Source: Trichinella spiralis (taxonomy: Eukaryota; Nematoda; Enoplea; Trichinellida; Trichinellidae). Taken from it: a stretch of 64,000 nucleotides of DNA. The translations under genes were made by a program, and so were the position numbers. The stretch is from the NCBI GenBank assembly GCA_000181795.3, contig CM012953.1, positions 10,059,112 through 10,123,111 on the forward strand. The letters run 5' to 3'. Position 1 is the first letter of the stretch. The number at the start of each line of letters is the position of its first letter. Below are positions 1-12,427 of this stretch, piece after piece. The notes beneath the pieces were generated by a model, which was not told the origin of the DNA, did no database searches, and was given only the letters and a program-made list of their open reading frames with translations.

Positions 1-765
1 AAAGCATTTTTCAAATATATTTAAAAATTGTTGTGTTTTATATTTTCCTTTAATTTAAACATTATTTTCTTGCATTTTTACATATCTAAAAGGGGGTTTA
101 AATTGGTTCATTTTATTATCAGATTATTTTAAAATATCTCACTTTCATCTTAGTTTCAATGCCAAAAATATGGAAACATGTATTTTATTACTATTTAAAT
201 AACATTGAAATGAGAACATATTTTGCAACTGGAAAGCATAATTATATTTTTTATGACACTGGTGAGCAAGCGACGACGTTGCTTTTTTAAAACAATGCAG
301 CATTTTACTGTTCTGTTTGATTGGGCATTTGTGAGAAGAGGTTTCCTTTTTCATATAAGCAACGTTATCAGGTGTTTAACGCCTGCATTAATGATGAAAT
401 TGGATATTATCTATGGTTTATTTTGCTGTTTGCCTCCTATTCGAACATTTTAATCTGTTTTATGATTCAAAAAGTATGTCATTTGTTTAACGACAAGATT
501 TGCTTTCTCCTGTGTTATCGTGTATCATATATACATGTATAATTTATGAAAGATTTCATTTTTTTAATTTTTTCCATGTGCCTCACTTGTAGCAATACTT
601 TGTGACGTGCAGAGTTCTTTTAAATTCAATGACTACTGAATGCAATTTAGCATGATAATAATAATGCGTTATCATAATCTAGTCGAATTTAAGGTAAACT
701 TCTTGAAAAGAAGAAGTTAGATTGGAATGAATCGTTGTATAACAAAAATAAGCGAGCTGTTTTGA
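1..765. other. AT-rich flank, no gene supported
   Basis: Only short overlapping open frames with no protein-like composition are present. An ATG-containing stretch at about 654-692 ends in a good GTAAAC donor, but its phase does not join the terminal exon at 766-939, so I do not call it an exon. It may hold introns of the gene that ends at 939. Confidence 0.5.
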
Positions 766-939
766 GATTTCAACCAACGTAATCCACTTTCGCTTGAAGC
801 AGAAGGCTTTTCACTTCCACCGTTCTATCCGCTGCGTTGTCATGTTGATGTTGAGCGTCAGTTGCATGAAGCATTTCAATCTAGTCTACCCATTGCATTG
901 CTGAATTTGCCAGACCTTGTTGATCCGACGAAAGCGTGA
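766..939 (+). CDS. Terminal exon of an unrecognised gene
   Basis: An open frame without its own ATG runs from just after an in-frame TGA to a stop at 937-939 (up to 58 codons). Composition is protein-like, unlike the AT-rich flank: it contains LPPFYPLRCHVDVERQLHEA and then a leucine/proline-rich end finishing LPDLVDPTKA. A weak acceptor (TTTTGAG) lies at 766, so the exact start is uncertain and a later AG could be used. I do not recognise the family. It is probably the 3' end of a gene whose other exons are further left or outside the window. It ends about 620 bp before the start codon of the SYG-2-like gene on the same strand. Confidence 0.4.
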   Translation, partial: DFNQRNPLSLEAEGFSLPPFYPLRCHVDVERQLHEAFQSSLPIALLNLPDLVDPTKA

Positions 940-1561
940 GGTTTACCTCTTTGGCGTTCAGCCCCTCTCGAGTTCTTCTCTTTAAACTTTAAAACTTTAA
1001 AAGCACCGTCATCGTAGTCAATTTTCTAACTTTCCCAAATCTGGCTTTTGACAAGCTTCCCGTTGTCAATGGTTGGTCTTTATCTCATTTTACAAATTTC
1101 TGCCCCTCGTATTTATTTTTATCACAACCTCAAGCTGAGTTGTAGCTGATGAAGAGAAATTGATTTTCACTTCAAATTCATTTGCATGCAAATTTTACTG
1201 ATAATGACGATCTTGTTTAAACATCTTATAAATTAATTGTTTATCCGACTTTTCCATACTGCTTCTTTCTATCTCCGCTGACCGTCTACTGATCATCAAT
1301 TTCTCTGTCTCTCTCTCTCTCTCTCTTTCTCTCTTCAGTGATAATTCCGTTGTATTGTTTGTTGCTTTGTTTCGCTTCTCTTTCCAAAATATCGCGCTTT
1401 TTATTACGTTTCCTTCATTTGTGATTTGATGCAATTCAATTTTTAGTTTCTACATATAACGTGTGCAGGTTGTGTCTGGCCAACCTGACAAGCGCTGGAT
1501 TGATGGCATTGAGTAGACAACTTACGTGCTCTTTCATTTTAACCTGCTCTCAATCTCCATA
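940..1561. promoter_or_regulatory. Upstream region of the SYG-2-like gene
   Basis: This spacer lies between the terminal exon at 939 and the start codon at 1562. It contains a pyrimidine (TC)n tract at 1303-1335 and otherwise ordinary AT-rich sequence. It should carry the promoter and 5' UTR of the adhesion receptor gene. I see no recognisable core promoter element. Confidence 0.35.
1303..1335. repeat. (TC)n microsatellite
   Basis: A nearly uninterrupted CT dinucleotide tract of about 33 bp. Confidence 0.85.
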
Positions 1562-4500
1562 ATGGCAATATTTGTGTGGAGTCGTCAGTTAGTGGCAACT
1601 GTCATTATTATTTATGGTAAGCATTATAAAAGTTGGCCGTTTTTCAACTTTTTAGAAATAAGTACTTCTAAATTTAGCATCGCTACTTTCATATTTTTTA
1701 TAAACGCATGTGAACTTAATAATAAATTTGCATATATTGCATAAATTGATAAAAAGCTTGAAGCGTTTCATTTTGGTATATTTATTGTTAAGCTTTGTTT
1801 TCTTCTTCTTCTAAATGCATCCTTGGAAGATCTTTTCTTGCAGAAATTGTTCTTTAGTGTACATAATGTAACATAATTTTATTTGCATGCTATGTTAGTT
1901 TAACTTTAGCTGATCATAAAAATACATGTAAAAGTTTTCATCATTTTAAAAATTAAAATCAACATTATTAATTACTAGGGTGAAAATATTTTTCAACGAG
2001 AACATCAAGACATAAATAAACCAAAGTAAATGTCATATAAAAACAATTTATATATATAAGGTGAAAATGTGTTAAATTTTTATTACTTTATTTGATGCAC
2101 TTTCAAATACATTGAATGCGATTTAAATCATTTGAAGTTAAAAGGAAAAAACGGGGACCGTTTTGTACATTGTTTTGCAAAGCACATGATGAAGTAGGCT
2201 GACAACTTTGTAAATATCAATGAAACCACATGTGTTGTGTTAATTTTACTTTGATGCTTTTTCAGTTTGCTCATTGCAACTCACCATTGATCAGATTGCA
2301 ATAACTTTAATGACGTTATATTCCTCTTTTTAAGTAATTATGTTATTTTGATTTTAATCAAAGATAAGCTGTTTAAACTTTGTTTAAGTTCTTGAACTCT
2401 GAGCAAAAGCAACATTAAATCAAAAGAAATGAAATAAGAATTCTTCAACAGTATTATCGTATTGTTTTTTATAAGCTTTAATATTTTTGAAGAGTCTGAG
2501 CATTGCTGAGACAACTGCTAAACTGGAAGACTGCTTTTTATTAAATGATCCGTGACTGATTTATTGCTTATCAGCATTTCACTGATTCAGTCTTTGAAAT
2601 TCTGTTTCAGCATTTTGAAAAATTTTGCACAAATAAGTATAGAAATCTGTTGACAGAATTGAATAGAAATGCAAATTCATTAAAGAAATTTGTGAAATAA
2701 ATAATTGCTGAGCTAGGAATTGAAAATATTTCCTGTTTTCAACAAAACAAAAAAAAAATACCCTACTCCAACAGCAGCTTTCACACTACTCAATTCATTC
2801 TATTACAATAAAATCAAATAGAGCAACACCCATAATCTTTGCACTTGCTATTCAACAGCAGTTGCATTTTTTTCTCTTCTTTATAAACAAGTGTTCGTAA
2901 ATAGCGTTTATAAGCCGGCTTTCTTATGATCACACTGGCATAGTTCAGTTCCTTTTTCATGAACAATTTTTTCGCATCGCATAGCACATTCTATTCATGC
3001 ATATTTAGCCTTTTGCCAAATGAGAATTACATCTGTCACTATTCTCACTATTTTTGGATCATAAATCTTATCAAAATGGAAAAATATGGCGGATTTTTTT
3101 CTCTTAACCTCAACTGGAAATCAATTTGCCCAGTGAAGCACAGGCGCCAAATCTCTTAAGCCTTTTTCAAGCAACTGGTGCCAAGCATTTTGCAATAGCG
3201 AATCACTTTTGCCCGTTCAATTCAAACGTTCATAATCTATGAAAGTTGCAGTTGTTGTTATAGTATAGAAAAATTACATGCTTGTTTCTAAACATATGGC
3301 ATTATAATTTTTCTGTAGAAAATCTGTTCATGCAATTTTTTTCTTTGTAAATAATAATTTTATTTTATATTATTCATTTTACAATGCAATCTCTGCATTA
3401 AAGTTGGATAAAAACGCACAGTTCTATTCAGTTTTACATTATTTTTAATTAATTTAGTTGTTTTTTTAGCTTCACTGGTTGCAACCCAAAAACAGTATTT
3501 CAAAGTACCACCGAATAACGTGACCGTTATTGAAGGACAAACTGCTGTTCTTCAATGCATTATTAGCAATCAACAAGGTCACACTCAATGGACAAAAGGT
3601 GGAACATTTCTAGGTAATATTTAAAATCATTAACACCGACATAATAACAAATTATTATTTTTTCTTCATTCAATATTTTACCTGCTGCAAATTTAAATTC
3701 TCGATCATGGAATTTATCTAACATCAAATTTTTTAAGATTTTTCTTTAAAGTTGATTTTTTAATTTTTATTTTTTAAAATTCCTATAGATGAAAATTTCT
3801 ATTTCATATTTCAAATTTTGCATATTATTTAGGCATTGATTACAATTTATATGGCTATGACCGATATCGAATTGTTGGTAGTCGTTCATCTGGTGAATAC
3901 AATTTAGAAATTAGCCAGGTAAAGTTTGAATGAATTGAAATTTTTCATTGTTTAAACTTCAAATATTTTGCAGGCAAAACTTGAAGATGACGGTGAATTT
4001 GAATGTCAGGTTTCGCCTGGGTCTGAAGATGGAAAAGGACTTCGAGCTGTTGGATCTTTAAATGTTTTGAGTAAGCACTTAAATTTGGCAAATGTATTAA
4101 TAATAAGTAACAAATTACAGGAAAATGAATTAATTGCATTCAGTAATAAAAGTAATGTTTTACAAAATGTTAACATAAAATACCATGTGTGCCATCAGTG
4201 AGTGTAAAAGTTTAACATAACCGCTACAAATTTTATTTATATTTATTTCATTGCTGAAGTGAAGTTGTATTTTCTGTGCTGATAAATTTACACAGTTGAA
4301 TTGATTGAATAGCATAATGAAGCTACTAATTCTGTGCTTTGAACATCGATTGACACCTTGGGGTGCCTATTTAATCCTTTTCAAATGAGCTACTTAATAG
4401 TTGCAACGATATCCCAAATTTGTAATGACCACTGAATCACGTGCCACTGTGGTTCCGTTTCCTCAGTGTTTATGAAATACGCCATCTGACTGTCCAGCTG

Positions 4501-7500
4501 ATTTCAAAACTTAATTATTCAGCATGTTTATTGGACTATTTTGAATTGAGTCGCTTAATCATTATTGAAACATGCACTCCTTGTTACATAAGAATGTGAG
4601 TTAATATTTCGAATTATATTGCTGATCGACCAGCAGTAAGTAATATACATTGACGATTGCTAACCAATGTACGCAATTCTGTCCTTGAGGCGCTGTTCAC
4701 ATTCTGTTTACCGATTCAATGCACTGCACCATCTTTTGTAATGTTCATAACAAATAATTAGAAGAAACTGAAAAATATTTTAATAAAACGATATTTCTGT
4801 TTACAATATGCTGGATTAGGTTAACTTTGATCTTCTCTGGAAATAATCTGTCAAATTATTTTGTATTAATTTTGTTCATCATAAAAATGTTAAATATTAT
4901 TTCCTGATCGATGAAATAAAAATGCCACAATCTCGAAAACATAATTTCACAGCTGTGTTTAAAGATAAACAAATTATACTAATGAAAAATAAATTTAAAT
5001 CCATTTGAGAAAATTACTATAAAAATGCTTTTTAGTACCACCAAAAATTATCACTCTGGATCCAGAGAAAGACGGTGGTAAAGTGGAATCACGTTCTGGT
5101 CGCACAGTTGAAGTGCATTGTCGGGCTGTCGGTAGCAAACCAAAATCTGAAATTCGATGGTACAAAAATGACAAATTAATCCAAGGTTTGCTATAGCAAA
5201 GCAAAGCTAGCCTACTTTGAGCTTGAATGTTTTACATTAAATTTAGATTCGAACGTTTTTGAAGAAAGTGTTCAAGAAAAGGATAAGCTGATCACAACAG
5301 TTTCTCGAATTCGATGGGTTGCTCAACCTGAAGATGATGGAGCAATATTTACGTGCAGCGCAAGGCATCCGGCTTTATTAGCTGATGATGCACTGAGAAC
5401 CAACTTTACACTTTCTGTTTTATGTAATTTGATAATAATTGCGTAAAGATGGAAACAAATTTGAAAATACAAGTTGTAAAATTATTCAGATCCCCCTTCG
5501 TTTCCTGAAATTCGAGGTTACGACGGACGAACGTTAAAAGCTGGTGAAAAACTTCGTCTTGAATGTGAAGTAACAAATGGAAATCCACCTCCAGAAGTGT
5601 TCTGGTATCGGAATGATAAAATCATTGATCGAACATATGTCACACATTCAACAGTAAGAATAAATTTCAGCTATTTAGCATAATTTTCTGTCATAAAGAA
5701 TATATACAATAATTTGAATAAAAGTTTGAATTATTAAAGTTGAAGCTAGCAAAATATTTCACATTGCTTGATCCACTTTTTAGTCATCCACGAACGATTA
5801 TGACTTCATTGTTGATGGTAGTGATCACGAGGCGGTCTATGCTTGTCACGCATCCAATCCAGCAGTTGTAACTCCACTCACATCAAATGTTCGGTTGAAT
5901 GTTTTTTGTAAGTTAAATTTCATGCTTTATATCAATAATTTGATTTTTAAACAATAAGTAAATGATCTGTTAGCAAGGCAGTTTTCGAGAAATGCACATT
6001 AATATTTTGAAATAGTAAATGTTTTTTTTATTTAAAATATAACAAACGATAACAAAGTTTATTATGATGCAGATCCACCAAGTAAAGTGCACGTAATTGG
6101 TCCAGAATTATCAAAAATTGGTGATACCGTTAGTTTCTCCTGTATCTCTGGTTCGTCAAATCCTCCTGCTAAAATATATTGGGTGATAGATGGCAAGCCA
6201 ATAAAGGAAAGCGTTAGTTCGATTCGGCCTTCTTCTGATGGGAAAGGTAAATTGAAAATTCAAAATTGCTCCTCTGTGTGAACTGTGTGAAAATTAGGGA
6301 TTTTTGCAGGCTTTTTCAGCGTATCTAACATTTCGGTGCAAATAACAAATGAAAAACGTGATGTTCAAATTGTCTGTTCTGTCGTAAATGAAGAAATTCT
6401 ACCAAGCGAAGGCGGTCGTTTGACAAGCTCTAAAAAAATAACGGTCCTCTGTAAGTAGTTGGATTACATTATTTTTCAGTTTTAATTGAATAATATTGAA
6501 ATTATGTCAATTCTATTTTGTTCTTATAATTTAAAATTTTAGATTATAATATTTGAAAAAAATTTTTACATTTCAGATCCTCCAGAATCAGTTTCAATAT
6601 TTGGATATGACGGAACACCCGTAGTTGCTGGTAATATACAGCGGCTTTCTTGCGTAGCCGTTGGCGGCAATCCATTACCGACCATAAATTGGTTCAAAGG
6701 AAAGCGCAGAGTAAATTTTGAACATTTTGTTTTCAATTATTTATTTGAATTCTACTGCATGACTATTCATTGAAGATAACAACTGGGATATTAAATACTG
6801 TAAGCGATAATGCAGCTCAGAGTGAACTGGCCTTTCCTGTAGCCGCCTCAGACAACTCGGCCGCATACAAATGCAGTGCCCAAAACGAAGCTAGCACAAA
6901 ACTGCTCACCGCATCTGTTAATCTGACGGTGCTATTTCCACCCAGTTCACTTTCAATTCACGTGAAACCAGATATTCTGAAAGTTGGTAACATTGCTCAA
7001 TTAACTTGTGAAACAAGTTCCGGAAATCCAGCTCCAGTAATTACATGGTGGCGTGATGGCGAAAATGTTGCTGGTGTTGATGTGCACAACAAAAGGTGAG
7101 AATTCATAAAAATATATATATGTATGTTTTTGAATTTAAATTTTTCACTTTACTCATTTTTCAACAGTGGTTTCAACGGAGGATGGGTCGTGAAGAGCAA
7201 GCTGTATGTTCCTCTTACAGCTGAAGAGGATGGCATGAAATATACATGCCGTGCCACTACTGCCGAGATTGGTCAAAGTGTAAACGAAGTGGTTTCTCTT
7301 TCTGTGAGATGTAAGCATTTTTAAAATTTATATTGATTAATCTTTTTTTTGAATTAATTTTTTTTCAGATTCACCTATGTTCTTTTTACGAGATCCGCAA
7401 GAAATAACAGTGCTAGAAAATGAAACAGTTGTACTGAATGCAACTGCCTCTGCTAATCCTGAACCTATTGTTTATGAATGGCTCAAAGATGGAAAGCCGA

Positions 7501-10500
7501 TGCGAAATTCATTTTACAAATCAAATAAGCCAAAAGTTGTTCTTTCTGGTTCAGTACTGACTATTAACGAAATAGATCGAGCTCACAGTGGTCGATATAC
7601 TTGTAAAGCGAAGAATTCCGAAGGAATTTCTACCATGATATTCATCATTTCTGTGAAATGTAAAAATGAACATTTTTGAAAATTTATTTTTCAGCATTGC
7701 AGTTCGATTTAAAAATTTTCAGATTCAGCTGAAATCACGCATATTACTGAATCGGTTACAAAACGTGTTGGCGATGATGTGCAACTTGAATGTGAAGCAA
7801 CAGCATTTCCTATAGTAGACAATATGATTGGCTGGGAACGAGATGGATTTAACATGTCTAGAGTTTCTATAAGACATACATCAGAAATGTCAATGTTAAA
7901 AATTTCTGATATTAACATAGAAGATGCAGGAGCTTTTACTTGCACTGCTTACAATGGGATTGGCACCAGAGCAAAGAAAAAGGCTTGGATTATTGTCAAA
8001 CGTAAAAATTTTTATGTTGCATTAAAAAGTAGGGCTTTTTTAATTTGTTGAACTTTATAACTTTAGATGCTCCAACTGTATACAAGAATTTGACTTATTC
8101 TAAAGTAGCTTCTGAAGTAGGAGCTGAAGTAGTTCTAAAGTGTTTGTGCAGAGGTGCACCGCAGGTTTCGTGGCAGTGGAAGCGAGATGATGGAAAAGAA
8201 TTGGATTATGATGTGCGGTTCAACGTTCAATCGAATCAAATTTCACCATTGGAATATGAGGCAAATAAACCGTCACAATTCTTTACACATGTGATTATTA
8301 TTAATTTTTTTAGACTAAGCTAGTGATTAAGCGAGTTCTTCAAAATGATTACGGAAAATATATTTGCATTGCTAGAAATGAATTGGGAACCGATCAGTTT
8401 GAAATTCCCTTAAGACATTTGAGTAAGCGCTATCTATATTATAGCATTTTTCAAAATTTTTAAGGATTAATATTATTAATTATACTTAATGGAAAAATAA
8501 TTTTTTGAAACTAAATTCAGGCAAGCCAGATCAACCGACAAATTTGACGATTAGCAACATTTCTCACGACGCAGTTAGTCTTCAGTGGCGTGAAAATTTT
8601 GATGGAGGCTTAAATCAGCTGTTCAGAATTCGATACTTTTCTTGGCGTAAATGAATTTCTTCTTTTCAGCTTCTACAGTATTTGCTTTTACAATGCTTTA
8701 ACTTATTTCAGATGCTCCAGAAAGGCCATTATTTTCACCAACGGTAAATGAAACTACAATAACAATTAATGGTCTATCTCCGTCGACAAAGTACTCCTTT
8801 GCCGTTGAAGCGTTGAACAGACTTGGCAGTAGGGGCTTTTCCAAAAGCACCGTCAGCGCCGAAACACTAAGTAACAAGCATTATTTTACTATAAATTAAA
8901 GTCCACCATTGAAGCAAACGTTTTAGGAATTTCTGGAATAGCCAATCAATTGGGCATTAAAGAAGATATTCCAATTTTGGTTATTGTGCTTGTTTGTTTG
9001 GTTGGAGTTGTTTTGCTCGCCTTGAACGCTTTTCTTGTTCTTTGTTTCATCCGACGTCACAGAAATCGTAAATTGCAAGGTATTTTGTTTATTTATATTG
9101 TTCAGTTTATTGTATTTTTGAAGAAAAAATTACAAATTAAAAAACAGCATTTTTATTATAATGTATTTCTTCTTAATTTAATTCAAAAATACACGTTTGC
9201 ATTCTGATCCTGTTTTATTGGGCTTTAATGATTTTGCATCTGATGATGTTGCTCGTTTCGTATTAATATGCATGCTTCTCTCTTTTGCACGTGTAAAAGG
9301 ACTTTTAAATAATAGCATTGCTCATCAAATTTAAAATTTTACAATTTGATGACAAAGGCATTCTTTTTTGAAACTATTCTCCAGTAACATTCTGCATGTA
9401 ACATTTAACAACCTGCAAATATTTACCAATGCTTTTTCGTAGTGTACGTTTTTGTTTTCATGTTTTATTTAGTGCTGGAACACAAGGTTTTGGTGAATAA
9501 TAATGCGGATTGTAGTCCCTCTGGGAAAACAGACGATTCTTTTTCAGGTATGATTTGCGTTTCAATTTTGAGGGCTTCTTAATTATGATTACTTTTTTCC
9601 ATTCTGACTTTTAACATATTTTCAACTGACAAATTTGGATGAATGCTGCGTGTAGTGCATTTATTGATTGTATACGCACGTAAACCTCTACAATAAACAA
9701 ATGAGCAGTTTACAGGGAAATTTTGTTTTATTAATTATTTAATGAATTTATTTTAGAAAAAGCTGCAAACGTAAGGTTACTTGAACAAGCACAACCAGAG
9801 GCGGCTCCTTATGCAGTAGTTGAGAAACTGCTTAACGGTTCTGTGAACAATCAAGAATCATCAGTTCAATTCGAATCCAATTCTAATAATCGTGCTTCTC
9901 AGTTCAGCGAAGATAACATGTCCATGCGGACTGTAATTGTAAGCATGTAATTTTTTGTTTCGACAAAAATTTACACTCATTTTTGTTTTCAGGAAGTCGA
10001 TTCCGCTGGTCGTCCAATATTCAATAAACCATACGGTGCGCTTGAACAGCCTTCATATTTCAATTATCAGTCTAATTTAGATTATGGTAAGAGAATGTGA
10101 TTGGAATTTGGAAAATATAATAAGTGAGGTTTTTGTCACTTTCAACAGATAATGCTCCTTCTGATGCGCTATATGCGGAAAGTTTGAGAGCCAACACACT
10201 GCAAAGACAGTTGATGTCTCCGCTTTATGAAGATTCAACTGCTTTTCATGTACGTACATCTTTGCTTTTAAAATTTACCGCAGTCATCAATAGTTGCATA
10301 GTTGCGAATATTAATTTTATTCTACTTACTATTTGCAGGGTGCATCAGATGAAGAATTTACTTTGCCAATGATGGGTCCTCTCAGGTCAGTAAGCCAAGA
10401 GCTGAGCAATTATTCCGGTTTTGCAAATTCGCCAACTATCAGATCTTCAAGCTTACGTCGATCAGTGTTTGACAGGTTTGCTGAATTTGTAGCATATTTT

Positions 10501-10901
10501 GTAAAAATGTATTTTATGTACAATGATAAATAGCTATTTGTCAATGCTGAATGCAATTTACTTTTTTTGAGAGAGGAATTTTCAAGATATAAATTTAAAA
10601 TTATATAAATATTAAAATGGAATTAGTTTTTTGAACTTTTGATTTCATTTGCAGAGGTTCTCCGAATATCTCCAGTCAAGCAAGCACTGTTGGCACTGTT
10701 GTTTACAACAATGGTCGATCACCTTTTGCTGAAGTCAGACCAATGCCATCACCACAACGCAGCGGCTATGCAGTGGGAAATTCTGCAACTGTGAACGGTT
10801 CTTCCGGTGTCAATACTTCTTTGCTCAGCACATTTCCAAACAGTGTGAATTCAAGAGACTACATGGCCTTCGACGGAGGCTTAACAGGCGATATTGTTTG
10901 A
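1562..10901 (+). CDS. syg-2: Nephrin/SYG-2-type Ig-superfamily adhesion receptor
   Basis: A 26-exon model gives 1,361 aa. Exons: 1562-1616, 3470-3613, 3833-3918, 3974-4070, 5036-5185, 5247-5423, 5490-5653, 5784-5907, 6073-6246, 6310-6450, 6577-6710, 6776-7095, 7168-7310, 7369-7659, 7723-8001, 8067-8290, 8314-8422, 8521-8646, 8712-8870, 8927-9079, 9473-9547, 9757-9938, 9993-10086, 10149-10249, 10339-10475, 10655-10901. A signal peptide is split between exons 1 and 2. Nine Ig domains follow (Cys...Trp...YxC pattern), then one FnIII domain (about residues 937-1032), a membrane span near 1045-1072 followed by basic residues (RRHRNRK), and a tail of about 290 aa ending GDIV. Nine Ig plus FnIII is the nephrin/Sns/SYG-2 layout. 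That family acts at the cell surface in heterophilic recognition (SYG-1/Neph partners) during synapse targeting, myoblast fusion or filtration-slit assembly. Ig7 lacks the usual first cysteine (VVLNATAS near residue 660), and the exon 16-17 intron appears to be 23 nt. Orthology to SYG-2 is inferred from architecture. Confidence 0.9.
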
Positions 10902-12427
10902 ACTGCCAGGGTTTGTTTTAAAATTTTTATTAACATAAATTTATTTAAATGAATTCTTTGTTCATTCCTGTTCAAAGTTATTCTGTTGTTGTTTCTTACG
11001 CAATTGCTGCTGTCAGTTGTAAACAAAATCAATTTATCTTTTTTTCATGGGAAGTGAACGTGACCGATGCTACTTAGTTATATACATATATATATATGGA
11101 ATTTGAAAAAAAATTGAGGGTCTTTTTTTCTGCATTTCGTATGAAACAACAAAGTGTCATTGCAAGGTTGGAAAATTTCACTTGCATGACTGAAGCTCTG
11201 TTTTGTGTGAAGTGATTTCTTGTGAACTATTTATTCAGGCTAATTTTCGATGTTTTTATTTAATTGTTTGTTTACTGATTAATTTATTCAATTGTTACTA
11301 TTGCGTTCCGTTTCTAAAAGCTTTTACTGATTTGTTTGTTATGAAACAGTGTTATTTCAAAATAAATGTTGAACTACACAAAAAATCAAAGTAATTTAAA
11401 AGTGATACAACGAACCTTTTTCTGCATACAACATTATGTATATGTATATTGTATTATAATTTTGAAATTTACAAACTATCTGGGTTTAAATGAAATTGGG
11501 AATGTATATGGCAGATAAGTTGCAAGTTCATTAATTTTATGTCCTCTTGCAGTAATTTTAATTCAAGTATTTAAAGTGTTGTTCATTATATTATTGAATT
11601 TGATATTCCGAATGCTAGATAGCATTTGAATATTTAATTTGGCAATGCAATAATTACACAAAAGCAACTGAAGCGAAAATTTAAAAACAGCAGCCGCTGA
11701 TGTGCGTGGAAAAGATGTATTATTTAATATAACATCAGTGCATGTTAGCAGGTTAGCTAATGGTGCTAATGCACGTTCGAACCGTGCATCGTTTTTGTTG
11801 TCATTACTTTTAGCTTTATTGCTGTTGTATTTTATTGATTATTGCTTAAATATTAAATTATTCCTTTGTAAAAACTAAAAAACTAATCTGTTTGCAAAAA
11901 TTCTGTTGCTTAGGTAAAAGTGTAATTTTTAACAGTACTTTTGAACAACATTGCTATAAATATTATCGATATGTTTCTAAAAATACTTTAGATAAATAAG
12001 TATAAATTGTTCGCGCGATGAATATGCATAAATTTTACAGATAAATAGCACTTTTTGTTTTATTTTATCTTATTTTATATACAAAAGTTAACATTATATG
12101 AGATGCCTTTTCTAAATGCAACTGAAGTAAATAAATATATTACAATAAAAAGTAATAAAACAGATTTAATTTAAAAAGTTTAAATGAAACAGTAGATAAT
12201 TTTCTTAATTAACTTAACCTTAGTTTAACAACATTTAAAGAAGATAATCTGCGTGTCATATTTTTTAATGCTTTAATCATAATAAACAAAAATACTTATT
12301 ACTTTTATTGCAAAATATCACTGTGTACTAACAAACAGATTTACACATATTTTTCAAAATCGTTCTAATAAACAATGACTAATTTAGTGCTTTCCAAATG
12401 TTGATTATTCTTTTTTCACTTAATTTA
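10902..12427. other. 3' UTR of the SYG-2-like gene and spacer
   Basis: A polyadenylation-type AATAAA lies at 11361-11366. A perfect 7-bp hairpin with a tRNA T-arm-like loop lies at 11769-11789 (listed separately). The rest is AT-rich with no protein-like frame. Confidence 0.5.
11769..11789 (+). other. tRNA T-arm-like hairpin
   Basis: ATGCACG and CGTGCAT form a perfect 7-bp stem around the loop TTCGAAC. The loop and its closing bases resemble a pol III B box (GTTCGAACC). A run of five T follows five bases after. Upstream, TTAGC-AGGTTA-GCTAA (about 11745-11760) could form a D-arm-like hairpin. Only about 10 nt separate the two, too few for a normal anticodon arm, so this is not an ordinary tRNA gene. 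It could be a degraded tRNA, a SINE head or chance. Confidence 0.4.
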
